DNA from: CADEFF01 sp964569315 | GTDB taxonomy: Bacteria; Pseudomonadota; Alphaproteobacteria; Dongiales; Dongiaceae | Assembly (NCBI GenBank): GCA_964569315.1 | Contig: CAZMUZ010000002.1 | Span: 31,433 to 95,432, forward strand | Length of the DNA: 64,000 nt | Direction: 5' to 3' | Shown here: positions 34,029-42,761 of the stretch, piece after piece | Layout of the letters: every line of letters starts with the position of its first letter | Numbering within the stretch: the first letter of the stretch is position 1 | Notes under the pieces: model-generated | What the model saw: only the letters and a program-made list of their open reading frames with translations | Database searches by the model: none | Told to the model about the DNA's origin: nothing | Position numbers and translations under genes: made by a program

Positions 34029-34852
34029 CCATGCCCGGGGCCCTCGAGCGGACGATCCGCGGCACCCGCCTGCGCCGGGAGGGCGAGGGCGAGCCGCTGG
34101 TGCTGATCCATGGCGTCGGCATGGATCTCGCCATGTGGGATCCCGTGGTCGCGCATCTCGCGCCGGGCCGCAGCGTCATCCGCTACGATATGCAGGGCCA
34201 TGGCGGCAGCGCCAAGCCGAAAGGCCCCTATGCCCTGGCCGACTTCGTGACGCAGCTCGAGACGCTGCTCGACGATTTCGGCGTCGAAACGACCGACCTC
34301 GTGGGCTTCTCCATGGGGGCGCTGGTTGCGCAGGGCTTCGCGCTCGCCTTTCCGGCGAGGGTGCGCCGGCTCGTGCTGCTGAACGGCGTGTTCGACCGCT
34401 CGCCGGCGGAGCGCGCCGCGATCGAGGCGCGGGTCGGCAACGTGCTGAAGGGTGGCTATGCCGCGAGCATCGAGGCCGCGATCGATCGCTGGTTCACGCC
34501 CGGCTTTCGCAGCCGTCGGCCGGAGGTGGTGACGGCGGTGCGGGAGCGCATGCAGGCGAACGACCTGCCGGCCTATGCCGCGGCCTATGCGGTGTTCGGC
34601 ACGGCCGACCGGGAGCTCGCGGAGCGCGTCCATCGTCTCGCCATGCCGGTGCTGGTCGCGACCGGCGTCGAGGACCAGCGCTCGACGGCGGCCATGGCCG
34701 AGGCGTTGGCGGCGACGCTGCCGAAGGGCCGCTGTCATCTCATCCCGGGCCAGCGCCATCTGACCCCGCTCGAAATTCCGAAGGAGCTTGCCATGCTGAT
34801 CGAGGATTTCCTGGCGGAAGCCCGCCCCAGCGTCGCGGCAGCCGCCCGATGA
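34025..34852 (+). CDS. Alpha/beta hydrolase
   Basis: A 275-residue alpha/beta hydrolase. Nucleophile elbow GFSMG with S96, oxyanion HGVGMD near 29-34, acid in GVEDQRS near 218, and catalytic His in GQRHLTPLE near 243. Similar to 3-oxoadipate enol-lactonase/ring-cleavage hydrolases in size and layout, so it may hydrolyse an ester, lactone or C-C bond made by the oxygenases. Start and stop both overlap the neighbours (ATGA at each end), indicating tight translational coupling. Confidence 0.88.
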   Translation: MTMPGALERTIRGTRLRREGEGEPLVLIHGVGMDLAMWDPVVAHLAPGRSVIRYDMQGHGGSAKPKGPYALADFVTQLETLLDDFGVETTDLVGFSMGALVAQGFALAFPARVRRLVLLNGVFDRSPAERAAIEARVGNVLKGGYAASIEAAIDRWFTPGFRSRRPEVVTAVRERMQANDLPAYAAAYAVFGTADRELAERVHRLAMPVLVATGVEDQRSTAAMAEALAATLPKGRCHLIPGQRHLTPLEIPKELAMLIEDFLAEARPSVAAAAR

Positions 34853-36333
34853 ACGCGCTCGTCCCCTATCGCATGCTGATCGCCGGCGAGTGGATCGAAG
34901 CCGAGGGCGGTCGCCGGCTGGAAAGCCTCGATCCCGCCACCGGCGCCGCCTGGGCGAGCTTCCCGGCCGCTTCGGCCGCCGACGTCGATCGCGCGGTGCG
35001 CGCCGCGCACCAGGCCATGACCGAGGGGCCGTGGGCGCGCACCACCGCGACGGAACGCGGCAAGGCGCTCTACCGTCTCGCCGACCTTCTCGCCTCGCGG
35101 GCAGACGAGCTCGCCAAGGTCGAGACGCGGGATACCGGCAAGCTCATCCGCGAGACGCGCAGCCAGATCCGCTACGTCGCCGACTATTTCCGCTATTTCG
35201 CCGGCGCGGCCGACAAGCTCGAGGGCGCGACCCTGCCGATCGACAAGCCGGATCTCTTCGTCATGACCGTGCGCGAGCCGATCGGCGTGGTCGCGGCGGT
35301 GATCCCCTGGAACTCTCAGCTCCTGTTGGCCGCCGTCAAGATCGGTCCGGCGCTCGCGGCCGGCAACGCGGTGGTGCTGAAGGCGTCCGAGCATGCGCCG
35401 ACGCCGCTCCTGGAATTCGGCAAGCTCTGCCTCGAGGCGGGCATTCCCCCGGGCGTGGTCAATGTGGTGACCGGCCTCGGCGACCCTTGCGGCAAGGCGC
35501 TCACCACCCATCCGCTGGTAGCGCGCATCTCCTTCACCGGCGGCGCGGCGACGGCCCGGCACATCGTGCGCAACAGCGCAGAGAACTTCGCCGTCGTGAC
35601 GCTGGAGCTCGGCGGCAAGTCGCCCATCCTGGTGTTCGACGACGCGGATCCGGAAAGTGCCGCGAACGGCATCGTCGCGGGGAACTTCGGCGCGAGCGGG
35701 CAGAGCTGCGTCGCCGGCACCCGCGTCTTCGTGCAGTCGGGGATCTTCGACGAGGTGATGGGCCGCGTCGCCGAGCGCGCGAAGCGGATCCGCATCGGCG
35801 ATCCGCTCGACGATGCGAGCGAAATGGGGCCGCTCGCGACGCGGGGCCAGCTCGATCATGTGGAGCGTGCCGTCGCCGCCTCGCTGACCGAGGGGGCGAC
35901 CTTGCTCAATGGCGGCCGTCGGCCCGCTGCCCTTTCCCATGGCTGGTATTACGAGCCGACGATCCTCGCCTGCCCGCAGGGCGGCGTGACGGCCTCGCGG
36001 GAGGAGCTGTTCGGCCCGGTGCTGAGCGCCTTCCGCTTCACCGACGAGGCCGACGCGATCCGCGCCGCCAACGACACGGAATACGGCCTCGCCGCGGGCC
36101 TTTTCACGCGCGACGGCAGCCGTTCGCTCCGCGTCATGCGCCAGCTTCGCGCCGGGATCGTCTGGATCAACACCTACCGCGCGGTCTCGCCGATCGCACC
36201 CTTCGGCGGCTACAAATCCAGCGGCTTCGGCCGCGAGGCCGGGCAGGAAAGCCTGCTCGACTACACCCGGACGAAGACGGTCTGGATCAACAGCTCGACC
36301 GCGCCGGTCGGCGATCCCTTCGTGATGCGATGA
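34849..36333 (+). CDS. Aldehyde dehydrogenase (copy 1)
   Basis: A 494-residue NAD(P)-dependent aldehyde dehydrogenase. Catalytic C287 in GQSCVAG and general base E253 in LELGGKSP; the Rossmann contact PWNSQ is near 154-158. Its start overlaps the hydrolase stop (ATGA). Its closest relative in the window is the minus-strand copy at 38633-40189, alignable residue by residue with the same catalytic numbering. It oxidises an aldehyde made in the pathway to an acid. Confidence 0.92.
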   Translation: MNALVPYRMLIAGEWIEAEGGRRLESLDPATGAAWASFPAASAADVDRAVRAAHQAMTEGPWARTTATERGKALYRLADLLASRADELAKVETRDTGKLIRETRSQIRYVADYFRYFAGAADKLEGATLPIDKPDLFVMTVREPIGVVAAVIPWNSQLLLAAVKIGPALAAGNAVVLKASEHAPTPLLEFGKLCLEAGIPPGVVNVVTGLGDPCGKALTTHPLVARISFTGGAATARHIVRNSAENFAVVTLELGGKSPILVFDDADPESAANGIVAGNFGASGQSCVAGTRVFVQSGIFDEVMGRVAERAKRIRIGDPLDDASEMGPLATRGQLDHVERAVAASLTEGATLLNGGRRPAALSHGWYYEPTILACPQGGVTASREELFGPVLSAFRFTDEADAIRAANDTEYGLAAGLFTRDGSRSLRVMRQLRAGIVWINTYRAVSPIAPFGGYKSSGFGREAGQESLLDYTRTKTVWINSSTAPVGDPFVMR

Positions 36334-36346
36334 GGCTCGCGGAAGA

Positions 36347-37477
36347 ATGACGGATATCCGCCCGCCATCGCCTTCGACCGACGCCCCGCCGGGAACCGGC
36401 GTCGTCAGCCTGCGCAACCTCGTGAAGCGCTTCGGTGCGACTGCGGCCGTGGACGGCGTGTCGCTGGAGGTATCGGAAGGCGAGTTCGTCACTTTCCTCG
36501 GCTCCTCCGGTTCGGGCAAGACGACGACGCTCTTCATCGTCGCCGGCTTCGAGGATCCGACGAGCGGCGATGTGCTGGTGGACGGCAAGTCGGTGCTCGC
36601 CGTGCCGCCGCACAAGCGCAATATCGGCATGGTATTCCAGCGCTACACGCTCTTCCCGCATCTGACGGTGTTCGAGAACGTGGCCTTTCCGCTGTCGGTG
36701 CGGCGGCGGCCGAAGGCGGAGATCGAAATGAGCGTCCGCGACACGCTGAGGCTCGTGCGGCTCGAGGACTACGCCGCTCGGAAGCCGCATCAGCTCTCGG
36801 GCGGACAGCAGCAGCGCGTGGCGCTCGCCCGCGCGCTCGTCTATCGCCCGCGCTTCCTCCTGATGGACGAGCCGCTGGCCGCGCTCGACAAGCGCCTCCG
36901 CGAGGAGATCCAGGAGGAGATCCGGCGCATTCACCGCGAGACGGGGGTCACGGTCCTCTATGTCACCCATGATCAGGAGGAGGCGCTCCGCCTCAGCGAC
37001 CGCATCGCCGTCTTCAGCCACGGCCGCATCGAGCAGGTGGGAACCGGCGCCGAGCTCTACGGCGCCCCCAAGACCCCGTTTGTCGCGGGCTTCATCGGCA
37101 ACTCCAACTTCATTGCGGGCACGGTCGCTTCCGCGAACGGCAAGAGCTGCGCCATCCGGCTTCCCGACCTCAGCGTCTGCGAGATCCGGACCTCCGTCGC
37201 GACCGGGACGGACAAGCCGATCTCGCTGATGATCCGGCCCGAGCGGATGCGGCTGCTGGAACGGCCGGGGCATCCGGAGACGGATTGCCAGATCAAGGTG
37301 CGGGTCCGGGAATGCACCTTTCTCGGCGAGAGCGTGCAATACAGCGTCACCACGGAATGGGGGCAGGCGCTCTCCATCCGGGAGTTCTTCGGTCGGGCGC
37401 CGGTGACGCCGCTCGCGCCGGACCAGGAGGCCTATGCCGCCTGGCGCGCGGCGGACCTGCATCTGTTCCCCACGTGA
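36347..37477 (+). CDS. ABC transporter ATP-binding protein, PotA type
   Basis: A 376-residue ATPase. Walker A GSSGSGKTTT (near 50-60), Q-loop FQRYTLFPHLTV, signature LSGGQQQRVALARAL, Walker B FLLMDEPLAALD, and the switch His in YVTHDQEEAL. A C-terminal TOBE-type domain (about 285-370) follows, as in PotA. It is the missing energy subunit for the binding protein and permeases at 26590-29386, separated from them by the regulators and enzymes. It starts 13 bases after the aldehyde dehydrogenase. Confidence 0.92.
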   Translation: MTDIRPPSPSTDAPPGTGVVSLRNLVKRFGATAAVDGVSLEVSEGEFVTFLGSSGSGKTTTLFIVAGFEDPTSGDVLVDGKSVLAVPPHKRNIGMVFQRYTLFPHLTVFENVAFPLSVRRRPKAEIEMSVRDTLRLVRLEDYAARKPHQLSGGQQQRVALARALVYRPRFLLMDEPLAALDKRLREEIQEEIRRIHRETGVTVLYVTHDQEEALRLSDRIAVFSHGRIEQVGTGAELYGAPKTPFVAGFIGNSNFIAGTVASANGKSCAIRLPDLSVCEIRTSVATGTDKPISLMIRPERMRLLERPGHPETDCQIKVRVRECTFLGESVQYSVTTEWGQALSIREFFGRAPVTPLAPDQEAYAAWRAADLHLFPT

Positions 37478-37527
37478 TCGACGACCCCGGGCCGAAATCG
37501 CCCGGAATTGAACAACGGAGACTGACG

Positions 37528-38679
37528 ATGGCCTACCCCGACGCGGCGATCTTCGACCGCAAGAGCTACGCGAAGGTCACGCGCCCGCCCCTGCAGGCGG
37601 AGCCGCTGCCCGGCTGGTGCTACACCGATCCGACGTTCCACCGGCGCGAGATCGAGCGCGTCTTCTCGCGGTCGTGGGTTTGCGTCGGACGGGAGAACGC
37701 GCTGCCCGACTCCGGCGATTACCGCACCGTCGAGCTCGGCGGCACCAAGGTGATCCTGATCCGCGGCCAGGATGGCAGGTTGCGCGCGCTCAACAATGTC
37801 TGCCGCCATCGCGGCATGGTGCTGCTGAAGGGCAGCGGCCAGGTCAACGGCATCCTTTGCCCGTTCCATAGCTGGGGCTACGGCCTCGACGGCAGCCTGC
37901 GCGGGGCGCCGAACATGGATCGTACCGAGGGCTTCGACAAGCGCGAATACGGCCTCGCCGAGTTCGAGATCGCGATCTGGCAAGGCTTCATCTTCGTCCG
38001 GCTGGAGCCGGGCGGACCCGCCTTCGAGGATACGGTCGGCGAGCTCGGCACGCTGCTCGACTGCTACGACCTGCCGAACATGCGGATCGGCGGCAGCCGC
38101 GAATTCACCGTGAACTGCAACTGGAAGCTCTTCATCGAAGTTTTCATGGAGGACTACCACCTCAACGCGGTTCACAAGAACTCGATCGCCGGCACCTATG
38201 CCTCGCACGCGCCCGAGGTGGCCGATGGGGTGAATGGCGACTTCGTCACCATCTGGGACACCCATGAGGGGACGAGCGCGCTTCTGACCGATGAGCGCCA
38301 CAAGGCGCTGCCGCCCATCGCGGGATTGAAGCCGAACGAGCTCGGCACGCGCTATGTGCTGCTCTACCCGTCCTTCGCCTTCGCCTGCACGATCGACTGC
38401 ATGTGGTTCTTCGAGATCTATCCGGACGGACCTTCGAAGACCAACGTCGTGATGACCATGCTGGTGCCGCCCTCGACGCTCGCGCGGCCGGATTTCGAGG
38501 CCAGGTTCGAAGCCTACCGGACGCGGTGGAAGGTTTCGATGGACGAGGACATCGTCGTGCTGGAGCGCCAGCAGGACGGGATGGAGACCGGCCGCTACCG
38601 GCCGGGCCGGTTCTCGCATCTCGAGCCTTGCGTCAGCAAGCTCGCGAGCTGGCTGGTCGAGCACACCATCGATCGATGA
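37528..38679 (+). CDS. Rieske non-haem iron oxygenase, alpha subunit
   Basis: A 383-residue aromatic-ring-hydroxylating-type oxygenase. The Rieske [2Fe-2S] ligands are C92/H94 (CRHRGM) and C111/H114 (CPFHSW). The mononuclear iron site is H211/H216 in EDYHLNAVH. This class inserts oxygen or demethylates/oxidises quaternary amines, aromatics and similar compounds. ATG 37528 follows ACGGAG. No reductase or ferredoxin partner is in the window. Its last 47 bases overlap the convergent aldehyde dehydrogenase only because that gene carries a frameshift. Confidence 0.92.
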   Translation: MAYPDAAIFDRKSYAKVTRPPLQAEPLPGWCYTDPTFHRREIERVFSRSWVCVGRENALPDSGDYRTVELGGTKVILIRGQDGRLRALNNVCRHRGMVLLKGSGQVNGILCPFHSWGYGLDGSLRGAPNMDRTEGFDKREYGLAEFEIAIWQGFIFVRLEPGGPAFEDTVGELGTLLDCYDLPNMRIGGSREFTVNCNWKLFIEVFMEDYHLNAVHKNSIAGTYASHAPEVADGVNGDFVTIWDTHEGTSALLTDERHKALPPIAGLKPNELGTRYVLLYPSFAFACTIDCMWFFEIYPDGPSKTNVVMTMLVPPSTLARPDFEARFEAYRTRWKVSMDEDIVVLERQQDGMETGRYRPGRFSHLEPCVSKLASWLVEHTIDR

Positions 38680-40189
38680 GCTCGGGAGTCGAAAGAGCCG
38701 GCGTCAGCGCATCACGAACGGGGTTCGCGACCGGTTCGCTCGAGGTGCTGATCCAGATCGTCTTGGAGCGGGTGTAGTCGTAGATCGACTGCATGCCGCC
38801 CTCGCGTCCGTAGCCGCTGTTCTTGAAGCCGCCGAACGGCGCCAGCGTCGAGGCCATGCGGTAGGTATTGATCCATACGGCGCCTGCCTGGGTGCGCTCG
38901 GCGACCCGCAAAGCGCGGCCGACATCCTTCGTGAAGACGCCCGAGGCCAGGCCATATTGCGTGTCGTTTGCGAGACGCACGACTTCGTCCTCGTCCTTGA
39001 AGCGAAGCACGCTCAGGACGGGCCCGAAGAGCTCGGTATCGACGATGCTGAGCTTCTGGTCGGGACATTCGAGGATGGTCGGTTCGTAGAACCAGCCTTC
39101 GTTGAACCGCGCCGGCTGCTTGCCGCCATGCAGAAGACGGGCGCCCTGCTTCTGCGCCATGCCCACGGCGGCCTCGATGCGGTTGAGCTGCCCCAGCGTA
39201 GCGAGCGGGCCCATCTGGGTTGCGTCCGCGAGCGGATCGCCGATCTTGATCGATTTCGCGCGGTCCACGAGCTCGGCGAGCAGGCGATCGGCGATCTTCT
39301 CCTGCACATAGAGCCGCGATCCGGCGACGCAGCTCTGGCCGCTCGCGCCGAAGATGCCGCTGACGACGCCGTCCGTCGCGGTCGCGAGGTCGGCGTCTTC
39401 GAACACCATCACCGGCGATTTGCCGCCGAGCTCGAGCGAGACCTGCGCCAGGTTCTCGGCGGAGTTATGCACCACCTGGCGCGCCGCCTGAAGGCCGCCG
39501 GTGAAGCTGATCCGCGCCACCAGCGGATGGGAGGTAAGGGCCCGCCCGCAGGGCTCGCCGAAGCCGGTCAGGATATTGACCACACCCGGCGGCAGGCCGG
39601 CCTGCTCGACGAGCGCCGCGAACTCCAGCACCGCCGCGGGTGCATGTTCCGACGCCTTGACGACGATGGTGTTGCCGGCCGCGAGCGCCGGGCCCATCTT
39701 CACCGCGGTCAGCGAGAGCTGCGAGTTCCAGGGCACCACCGCCGCGACCACGCCGATCGGCACGCGTCGGGTGCAGACGAAGACGTCGGGCTTGTCGATC
39801 GGCAGGGTGTCGCCATGCACCTTGTCGGCGAGGCTCGCATAGAACTGGTAGGATTCGGCGAGCCGGTTCGCCTGCCAGCGCGTTTCCTTGAAGAGCTTGC
39901 CGGTATCGAGGCTCTCGATGCGGCCGAGCTCTTCGGCCCGGGTCGGCAGCAGCTCGGCGAGCTTCCGCAGGGCCTTGGCGCGCTCGGTCGGCGTCATGCG
40001 CGGCCATGGGCCTTCGGTGAAGGCGCGATGCGCCGCCCTGACGGCGCGGTCGGTATCGGCCGCGGTCGCCGCCGGAAACACCGCCCAGGGCTTGCCGTTT
40101 GACGGGTTTATGCTCTCGAAGGTCCCGCCGTCCTCGGCATCCGCCCAGCGGCCGTCGATGAACATACGGTAGCGCTTCAGTTCGCCCAT
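38633..40189 (-). CDS. Aldehyde dehydrogenase (copy 2) with C-terminal frameshift
   Basis: A 518-residue frame. Catalytic residues E253 (LELGGKSP) and C287 (GQSCVAG) match copy 1 exactly. After P490 the sequence departs from the family: copy 1 ends DPFVMR at residue 494, while here the frame continues 28 residues into the Rieske gene. Removing one base (the C at 38719) restores NPFVMR and a stop at 38704-38706, giving 494 residues. This is a one-base insertion or sequencing error; the enzyme may remain active. It lies downstream of the LLM copy 2 in a minus-strand unit. Confidence 0.88.
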   Translation of the reverse strand: MGELKRYRMFIDGRWADAEDGGTFESINPSNGKPWAVFPAATAADTDRAVRAAHRAFTEGPWPRMTPTERAKALRKLAELLPTRAEELGRIESLDTGKLFKETRWQANRLAESYQFYASLADKVHGDTLPIDKPDVFVCTRRVPIGVVAAVVPWNSQLSLTAVKMGPALAAGNTIVVKASEHAPAAVLEFAALVEQAGLPPGVVNILTGFGEPCGRALTSHPLVARISFTGGLQAARQVVHNSAENLAQVSLELGGKSPVMVFEDADLATATDGVVSGIFGASGQSCVAGSRLYVQEKIADRLLAELVDRAKSIKIGDPLADATQMGPLATLGQLNRIEAAVGMAQKQGARLLHGGKQPARFNEGWFYEPTILECPDQKLSIVDTELFGPVLSVLRFKDEDEVVRLANDTQYGLASGVFTKDVGRALRVAERTQAGAVWINTYRMASTLAPFGGFKNSGYGREGGMQSIYDYTRSKTIWISTSSEPVANPVRDALTPALSTPELIDRWCARPASSRAC

Positions 40190-40206
40190 GGCACGACCTC
40201 TTGATG

Positions 40207-40225
40207 GCCTTCCGCGAGGGAAGGC
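40207..40225 (-). other. Hairpin between LLM copy 2 and aldehyde dehydrogenase copy 2
   Basis: GCCTTCC (40207-40213) pairs with GGAAGGC (40219-40225) around a 5-base loop, within the 60-base spacer. Probably a transcript-stability element. Confidence 0.3.
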
Positions 40226-40249
40226 GATGGCGGTGGCGGGAAAGGCCGC

Positions 40250-41320
40250 CTACTCGGCGGCGCCGCGCATCGGCACTTTCGATTCCGCGAAGGCGGGCAT
40301 CACCTCGTCGATGAAAAGCTTCAGCGAGCGCTTCTGGTCCGCATAGGAAAGCGCGGCATTGGCCTGATAGCCGAAATGATCGACGCCGAGCGCCTCATAG
40401 CGCTTCAGCTTGGCGATCGCCGATTCCGGCGAGCCGATGATGAGGTTCTCCTGGAGCATGGCCGGATTGTACTCGTCGCGATTGCCGAGCTTGGTGATAT
40501 CCACCTCCTCGACGAAGCCGTTCGCGACACCGCCCAGGTTCTTGAACAGATTCTCGAACTGCGCGCTGAGCTTGATCACGGCCTTGATCGAGTTCTCGAT
40601 ACCGTCGGGGCGCTCGTCGATGATGACGCTGCGCATCATCATGAAGATCGGTCGCGCGATGCCCGGATTGGCCTTGAGCGCATTCTCGAAGCGCTCCTTG
40701 TAGGATTCCGCCTCCGAGAAAGGCCGCGAGAGCGGCCAGGACATGATGTTGCAACCGTGCTTGATCGCCCAGTCGTAGGTGCCGGGATCGCGCGCCGCGA
40801 CCCAGATGGGCGGGTGCGGCCTCTGGATCGGCTTCGGTACGGAGGTCGCGGTCGGGAACGACCAGTACTCTCCCTTGTGCGCGTAGTCGCCGGCCCAGAG
40901 CTTCTTCAAGACCGGCAGCATCTCCTGCATGTAGGGCACGCCCAGATTCTGGTCCATGCCGTTCGCCAGCCGGTCGAACTCCCGCTGGTAGGCGCCGCGA
41001 CCGATGCCGAACTCGAGCCGCCCGTTGCTGATCACGTCGAAGAGCGCCGCCTCGCCCGCGAGCTTGATGGGATGCCAGTAGGGGGCGACGATCACCGCCG
41101 TGCCGAGCCGGATCCGATTGGTGTGGTTCGCCCAATGGGTGAGAAGCTGGAAGGGGCCCGGCGAGATCGTCATCTCGATGGCGTGATGCTCGGGAACCCA
41201 GGCGATCGCGAAACCGCCTTCGTCCGCCATCTGCACCATCTCGAGCGTGTGCTTCACGACGTCCCGCATGTCGGTCGCGGGCGAGAGGCGGACCATGTTG
41301 ATGATGAGCTGGAACTGCAT
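40250..41320 (-). CDS. LLM class flavin-dependent oxidoreductase (copy 2)
   Basis: A 356-residue paralogue of the enzyme at 31404, with matching segments AWVPEHHAIEM, IRLGTAVIVAPYWHP and GRLEFGIGRGAYQREF. It therefore probably acts on a related substrate. ATG 41320. It is 60 bases upstream of aldehyde dehydrogenase copy 2 on the minus strand, mirroring the LLM/dehydrogenase pair of the plus-strand operon. The repeated pairing suggests the two act in sequence. No partner flavin reductase is visible. Confidence 0.9.
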   Translation of the reverse strand: MQFQLIINMVRLSPATDMRDVVKHTLEMVQMADEGGFAIAWVPEHHAIEMTISPGPFQLLTHWANHTNRIRLGTAVIVAPYWHPIKLAGEAALFDVISNGRLEFGIGRGAYQREFDRLANGMDQNLGVPYMQEMLPVLKKLWAGDYAHKGEYWSFPTATSVPKPIQRPHPPIWVAARDPGTYDWAIKHGCNIMSWPLSRPFSEAESYKERFENALKANPGIARPIFMMMRSVIIDERPDGIENSIKAVIKLSAQFENLFKNLGGVANGFVEEVDITKLGNRDEYNPAMLQENLIIGSPESAIAKLKRYEALGVDHFGYQANAALSYADQKRSLKLFIDEVMPAFAESKVPMRGAAE

Positions 41321-41404
41321 AAGCGGGCTTCCTTGCGGGCGCTATGGCGCGGTTCGGCGTCGGTCGGCGGCGCTAGTATCCGTGCTGGACAGGGCGAAAA
41401 CAAC

Positions 41405-41428
41405 GGCCGGATTGCGCTGAATCCGGCC
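41405..41428 (-). terminator. Terminator of the alcohol dehydrogenase gene
   Basis: GGCCGGATT (41405-41413) pairs with AATCCGGCC (41420-41428) across six bases. On the minus strand it is followed by GTTGTTTTCG, a U-rich tail, 127 bases past the dehydrogenase stop. Confidence 0.6.
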
Positions 41429-41555
41429 ATTTCGGGCGTCGGGCAGCCCCCACCCGGCACCCGTCGGCCGCGCCTTCGGCAGGGGCCGGGGCTGTCCCCT
41501 CGCGACAGGATCGGGGTTGTCGGCGAGGCGACGGCGTTGGCGCCGCTCTCCCTTC

Positions 41556-42653
41556 CTAGCGTCCGACCGGCCTGTATTTCGCGTCCGGCTGCACCACCAG
41601 CTTACCGAAGAAATTCTTCGCCATGAAATCGCGCTGCGCCTCGTTGAAGCGCGACAGCGGGTAGGTGCGGTCGAGCAACGCCCTGATCTTGCCCGCCTCG
41701 ATATAGCCGACCAGCCGCTTGAAGGCCGTGCGGGTTCCCTGCGAGGACCCGTGCAGCTCGAGATGCTTCAGATAGACCGTGCGCAGATCGAGCGGCACCA
41801 CCGGGCCGCCGATCGCCCCCGCCGTGGTGTAGCGGCCTTCGGGTCGGAGGATCGCGAGCAGGTCGGGAAAGAGCGGACCCGCCACCACGTCGGCGACGAC
41901 GTCGATCGGCCGACCGCCGGTCGCGCGCTCTACCTCGTCCTTGAGCTTGCCCTTGCCGCGGGTGACGACCGCCTCGGCACCGACCGCCTTCGCGCGCGCT
42001 TCCTTGCCGGGTCCGGCGACCGCATAGGGGATGGCGCCGCGGGCGCGCAGTAGCTGGATGAGCCCGGAGCCGACGCCGCCGGAGGCGCCGGTGACCAGCA
42101 CCCGCTCGCCCGCCGCGACGCGCGCGCGGTCGAGCATATGCTCCGCCGTCAGATAGGCGCAGCAGAAGGTGCCGAGCTCGGCATCGCTCATGGGCGTGCG
42201 GACGTTCCAGGCATTCTCCGCCGGCACCGCGACATACTCCGCATAGCCGCCGTCGCGCCCGTGGCCGATATAGTCGATATCGGCGAGATGCTCGCCATCG
42301 CCGTTATAGATCGAGAAATCCACCATCACTCGCTCGCCGACGCGGCCCTCCGGCACGCCGCTTCCGACGGCTGCGATGCGGCCCGCGATGTCGGTGCCCT
42401 GGATACGGGGGAAGGCGAGGGAGCTGTTGCCGTCGTTGCTGCGCCGCCAGGAGGCGACGGCATCGGGATCGTCGTCCGTGCCATAGGCGCCCTGCCGGAC
42501 CCAGACGTCGGTGTTGTTCATGCCGCAGGCCGCGACCTCGACCAGCACCTCGCCCGCGGCCGGCTTCGGCACCGGCACGTCCTCGCGATAGACGAGCTTC
42601 TCCGGCCCGCCATGGCCGGTCAGCAGCACGGCTTTCATGGTCTTCGGGATCAT
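41556..42653 (-). CDS. Medium-chain (zinc-type/quinone oxidoreductase-like) alcohol dehydrogenase
   Basis: A 365-residue MDR-superfamily enzyme: GroES-like N-terminal half with AACGMNNTDVWVRQG near residues 36-50, and a Rossmann half with VTGASGGVGSGLIQL near 186-200. AGGGAG lies seven bases before ATG 42653. Members reduce or oxidise alcohols, aldehydes or quinones with NAD(P)H. Position next to the LLM/aldehyde dehydrogenase unit suggests a shared pathway, although a terminator separates them. Confidence 0.88.
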   Translation of the reverse strand: MIPKTMKAVLLTGHGGPEKLVYREDVPVPKPAAGEVLVEVAACGMNNTDVWVRQGAYGTDDDPDAVASWRRSNDGNSSLAFPRIQGTDIAGRIAAVGSGVPEGRVGERVMVDFSIYNGDGEHLADIDYIGHGRDGGYAEYVAVPAENAWNVRTPMSDAELGTFCCAYLTAEHMLDRARVAAGERVLVTGASGGVGSGLIQLLRARGAIPYAVAGPGKEARAKAVGAEAVVTRGKGKLKDEVERATGGRPIDVVADVVAGPLFPDLLAILRPEGRYTTAGAIGGPVVPLDLRTVYLKHLELHGSSQGTRTAFKRLVGYIEAGKIRALLDRTYPLSRFNEAQRDFMAKNFFGKLVVQPDAKYRPVGR

Positions 42654-42761
42654 CGCGCCACTCCCTCAGGATCTCGTTGTCGTCGGCATTCGGCGAAACA
42701 TGGAGAGGCGCAAGGTTACGCCACCCCCGTCACGAGTAAAGCGATGCGGGGGGCTGGCCGG

